The translations under genes were made by a program, and so were the position numbers. From T1Sed10-7 sp041686695 (GTDB lineage Bacteria; Actinomycetota; Nitriliruptoria; Nitriliruptorales; Nitriliruptoraceae), in the NCBI GenBank assembly GCA_041686695.1, contig JAWLDJ010000064.1, forward strand, positions 1 to 13,375: DNA of 13,375 bases, in the 5' to 3' direction. Of this stretch, positions 12,374-13,375 are shown piece after piece. A model generated the notes under the pieces. The model was not told where the DNA came from, made no database searches, and saw only the letters and a program-made list of their open reading frames with translations. Each line of letters opens with the position of its first letter. Position 1 is the stretch's first letter.

Positions 12374-13375
12374 ATGAGCACCGCACCGCACCTCACCGTC
12401 GTCAACGTGAGCCTCGCTGCGTCCGAACGCGACTACGACGAGCAGGTGACCTTCCTGCACCGGCCCTTCCGCCTCGTGCGTGTGGGTGCTGACGGCGACC
12501 TCGATGCTGCCGCACAGCTGCTGATCGACTGGGCCGACGAGGCCGACGCCATCGCCCTGACCGGCCTCCGCGAGGCGCAGGCGCTCGGGCTGTACAGCGG
12601 CGAACCCGACGGCATCGATCGGGTCCGCGGAGCGAGCTCGGAGGTCCCCGTGACCGACGGCCACACCCTGCACGAGGTGCTGCAGGAGTGGGCGATCCGA
12701 CGGGTCGAGCAGGAGATGCCGGGGTACTTCTCGAACGCGCGGACCTTGGTCCTCGGGGGGCTCAACCACGACCGCGTCACCCGGGTGCTCAAGGAGTTCA
12801 CGCCGAACCTGCAGTTCGCCGACCCGCTGCTGCGACTCGACGTCCCGGCGACCCTGGACGCCAACCCGATGCTCGGTCTGGTGGCCAAGGCCGCGTCCGT
12901 GCCCTACAGCCTGGTGCCCGACCCGCTGAAGGGTGCCCTGCGCACCCCAGGTCAGCGCTTGAGCCACGCTCTGGCACGTCAGGCCGCACGGGACTGTGAC
13001 GTGGTCGTGGCCACCTACGAGGAGTTGACCGGGTTCGGCCTCGAGGACCTCGCCGGCAAGACCCTGATCTCGTCCTCGATCTCCGACGAGCGGCTCGCCG
13101 AGCTGGGCAGCCGTGGGGTCGACATGGTGCTCGACACCACCCCGCAACCCTTCGACGTCACCGTCAACGCCGCGATGCTCGAGGCCATGATGGTGGCGCT
13201 CGCGCCGGACCACGAGATGCCGACCAACGACGACCTGCTCGACATCATCGTCTCGGCAGGCCTCGAGTCACGCACCCTGTACCCGAACGGTCCGAAGCGC
13301 AAGAGCCGGTTCGCCTTCGTGATCCACCCGCTCTCCCAGGAGTACTTCCGCAGCGTCGAGCCGTTGGGCACGCTG
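12374..13375 (+). CDS. Large protein, N-terminal 334 residues; possibly COG5322/acyl-ACP-reductase-like
   Basis: Open to the window end with no stop. The ATG at 12374 follows GGGGAGG at about 5 nt. The frame is well supported by protein-like composition. Visible parts: an N-terminal strand LTVVNVSLAASERDYDEQV; VGADGDLDAAAQLLIDWADE; a conserved-looking core HTLHEVLQEWAIRRVEQE then YFSNARTLVLGGLNHDR; and a Rossmann-like stretch DVVVATYEELTGFGLEDLAG followed by SDERLAELGSRGVDMVLD. The last visible residues (FAFVIHPLSQEYFRSVEPLG) look like the start of a second domain, reminiscent of the FGxIxH start of long-chain acyl-ACP reductases and COG5322 proteins. That assignment is from memory of family patterns and is tentative. 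It has no signal peptide. Together with the upstream SDR it suggests a lipid or aldehyde redox operon. Confidence 0.6.
   Translation, partial: MSTAPHLTVVNVSLAASERDYDEQVTFLHRPFRLVRVGADGDLDAAAQLLIDWADEADAIALTGLREAQALGLYSGEPDGIDRVRGASSEVPVTDGHTLHEVLQEWAIRRVEQEMPGYFSNARTLVLGGLNHDRVTRVLKEFTPNLQFADPLLRLDVPATLDANPMLGLVAKAASVPYSLVPDPLKGALRTPGQRLSHALARQAARDCDVVVATYEELTGFGLEDLAGKTLISSSISDERLAELGSRGVDMVLDTTPQPFDVTVNAAMLEAMMVALAPDHEMPTNDDLLDIIVSAGLESRTLYPNGPKRKSRFAFVIHPLSQEYFRSVEPLGTL

Noticed and set aside
12098..13213. 371-codon open frame on the minus strand opposite the terminal plus-strand gene
   Set aside because: The plus frame has a strong ribosome site, operon context and protein-like sequence; the minus frame is Gly/Val/His-rich and crosses the boundary between two plus-strand genes.

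Overview
The window is about 13.4 kb of very GC-rich, densely coding chromosomal DNA. Pervasive long antisense open frames, GTG starts, strong GGAGG-type ribosome sites and the gene families present (MtrA-like OmpR regulator, GerMN lipoprotein, AMIN-like lipoprotein, DUF2905) suggest an actinobacterium, possibly a deep-branching one. That placement is inference from gene content. I see no rRNA, tRNA, CRISPR array, transposase or phage gene. There are two scaffold gaps of exactly 100 N (8168-8267 and 10674-10773).

Layout. Position 1-269 (minus) is the N-terminus of a penicillin-acylase-family hydrolase, divergent from proS (463-2223, plus). proS converges on a long minus-strand block across a 13-bp-stem hairpin (2293-2329). 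Read in transcription order from 11024 down to 2365, the block encodes: a DUF2905 membrane protein, a YbaK-type aminoacyl-tRNA deacylase, a small CxxC protein coupled (ATGA) to a membrane-anchored alpha/beta hydrolase, a lipoprotein with an acidic repeat linker and an AMIN-like domain (split by the first gap), a small antibiotic-biosynthesis-monooxygenase-type protein, an amidase-signature enzyme, and finally an OmpR-type response regulator, a sensor kinase (GTGA overlap) and a GerMN-Gmad2 lipoprotein. On the plus strand, divergent from DUF2905, are an extended SDR reductase (11246-12334) and, 39 nt later, a large protein that runs off the window (12374-13375).

How the genes work together. 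The regulator-kinase-GerMN lipoprotein trio matches the order of the actinobacterial MtrA-MtrB-LpqB envelope-stress/cell-division module, but the lipoprotein carries a C-terminal Gmad2 domain where LpqB has a propeller-like domain. The SDR and its downstream neighbour look like a two-gene redox operon, possibly acting on fatty acyl groups; the second protein is tentatively an acyl-ACP reductase/COG5322-type enzyme. ProRS, with its internal editing domain, and the stand-alone YbaK protein are both proofreading-related but lie about 8 kb apart.

The non-coding structure is notable. There is a perfect 23-bp tandem duplication across the amidase stop codon just ahead of the regulator, a cluster of CCGG-centred half-palindromes ahead of the amidase, two 15-bp tandem repeats that each coincide with a scaffold gap, and an inverted repeat enclosing two GGGACTTTC copies in the DUF2905/SDR divergent region.
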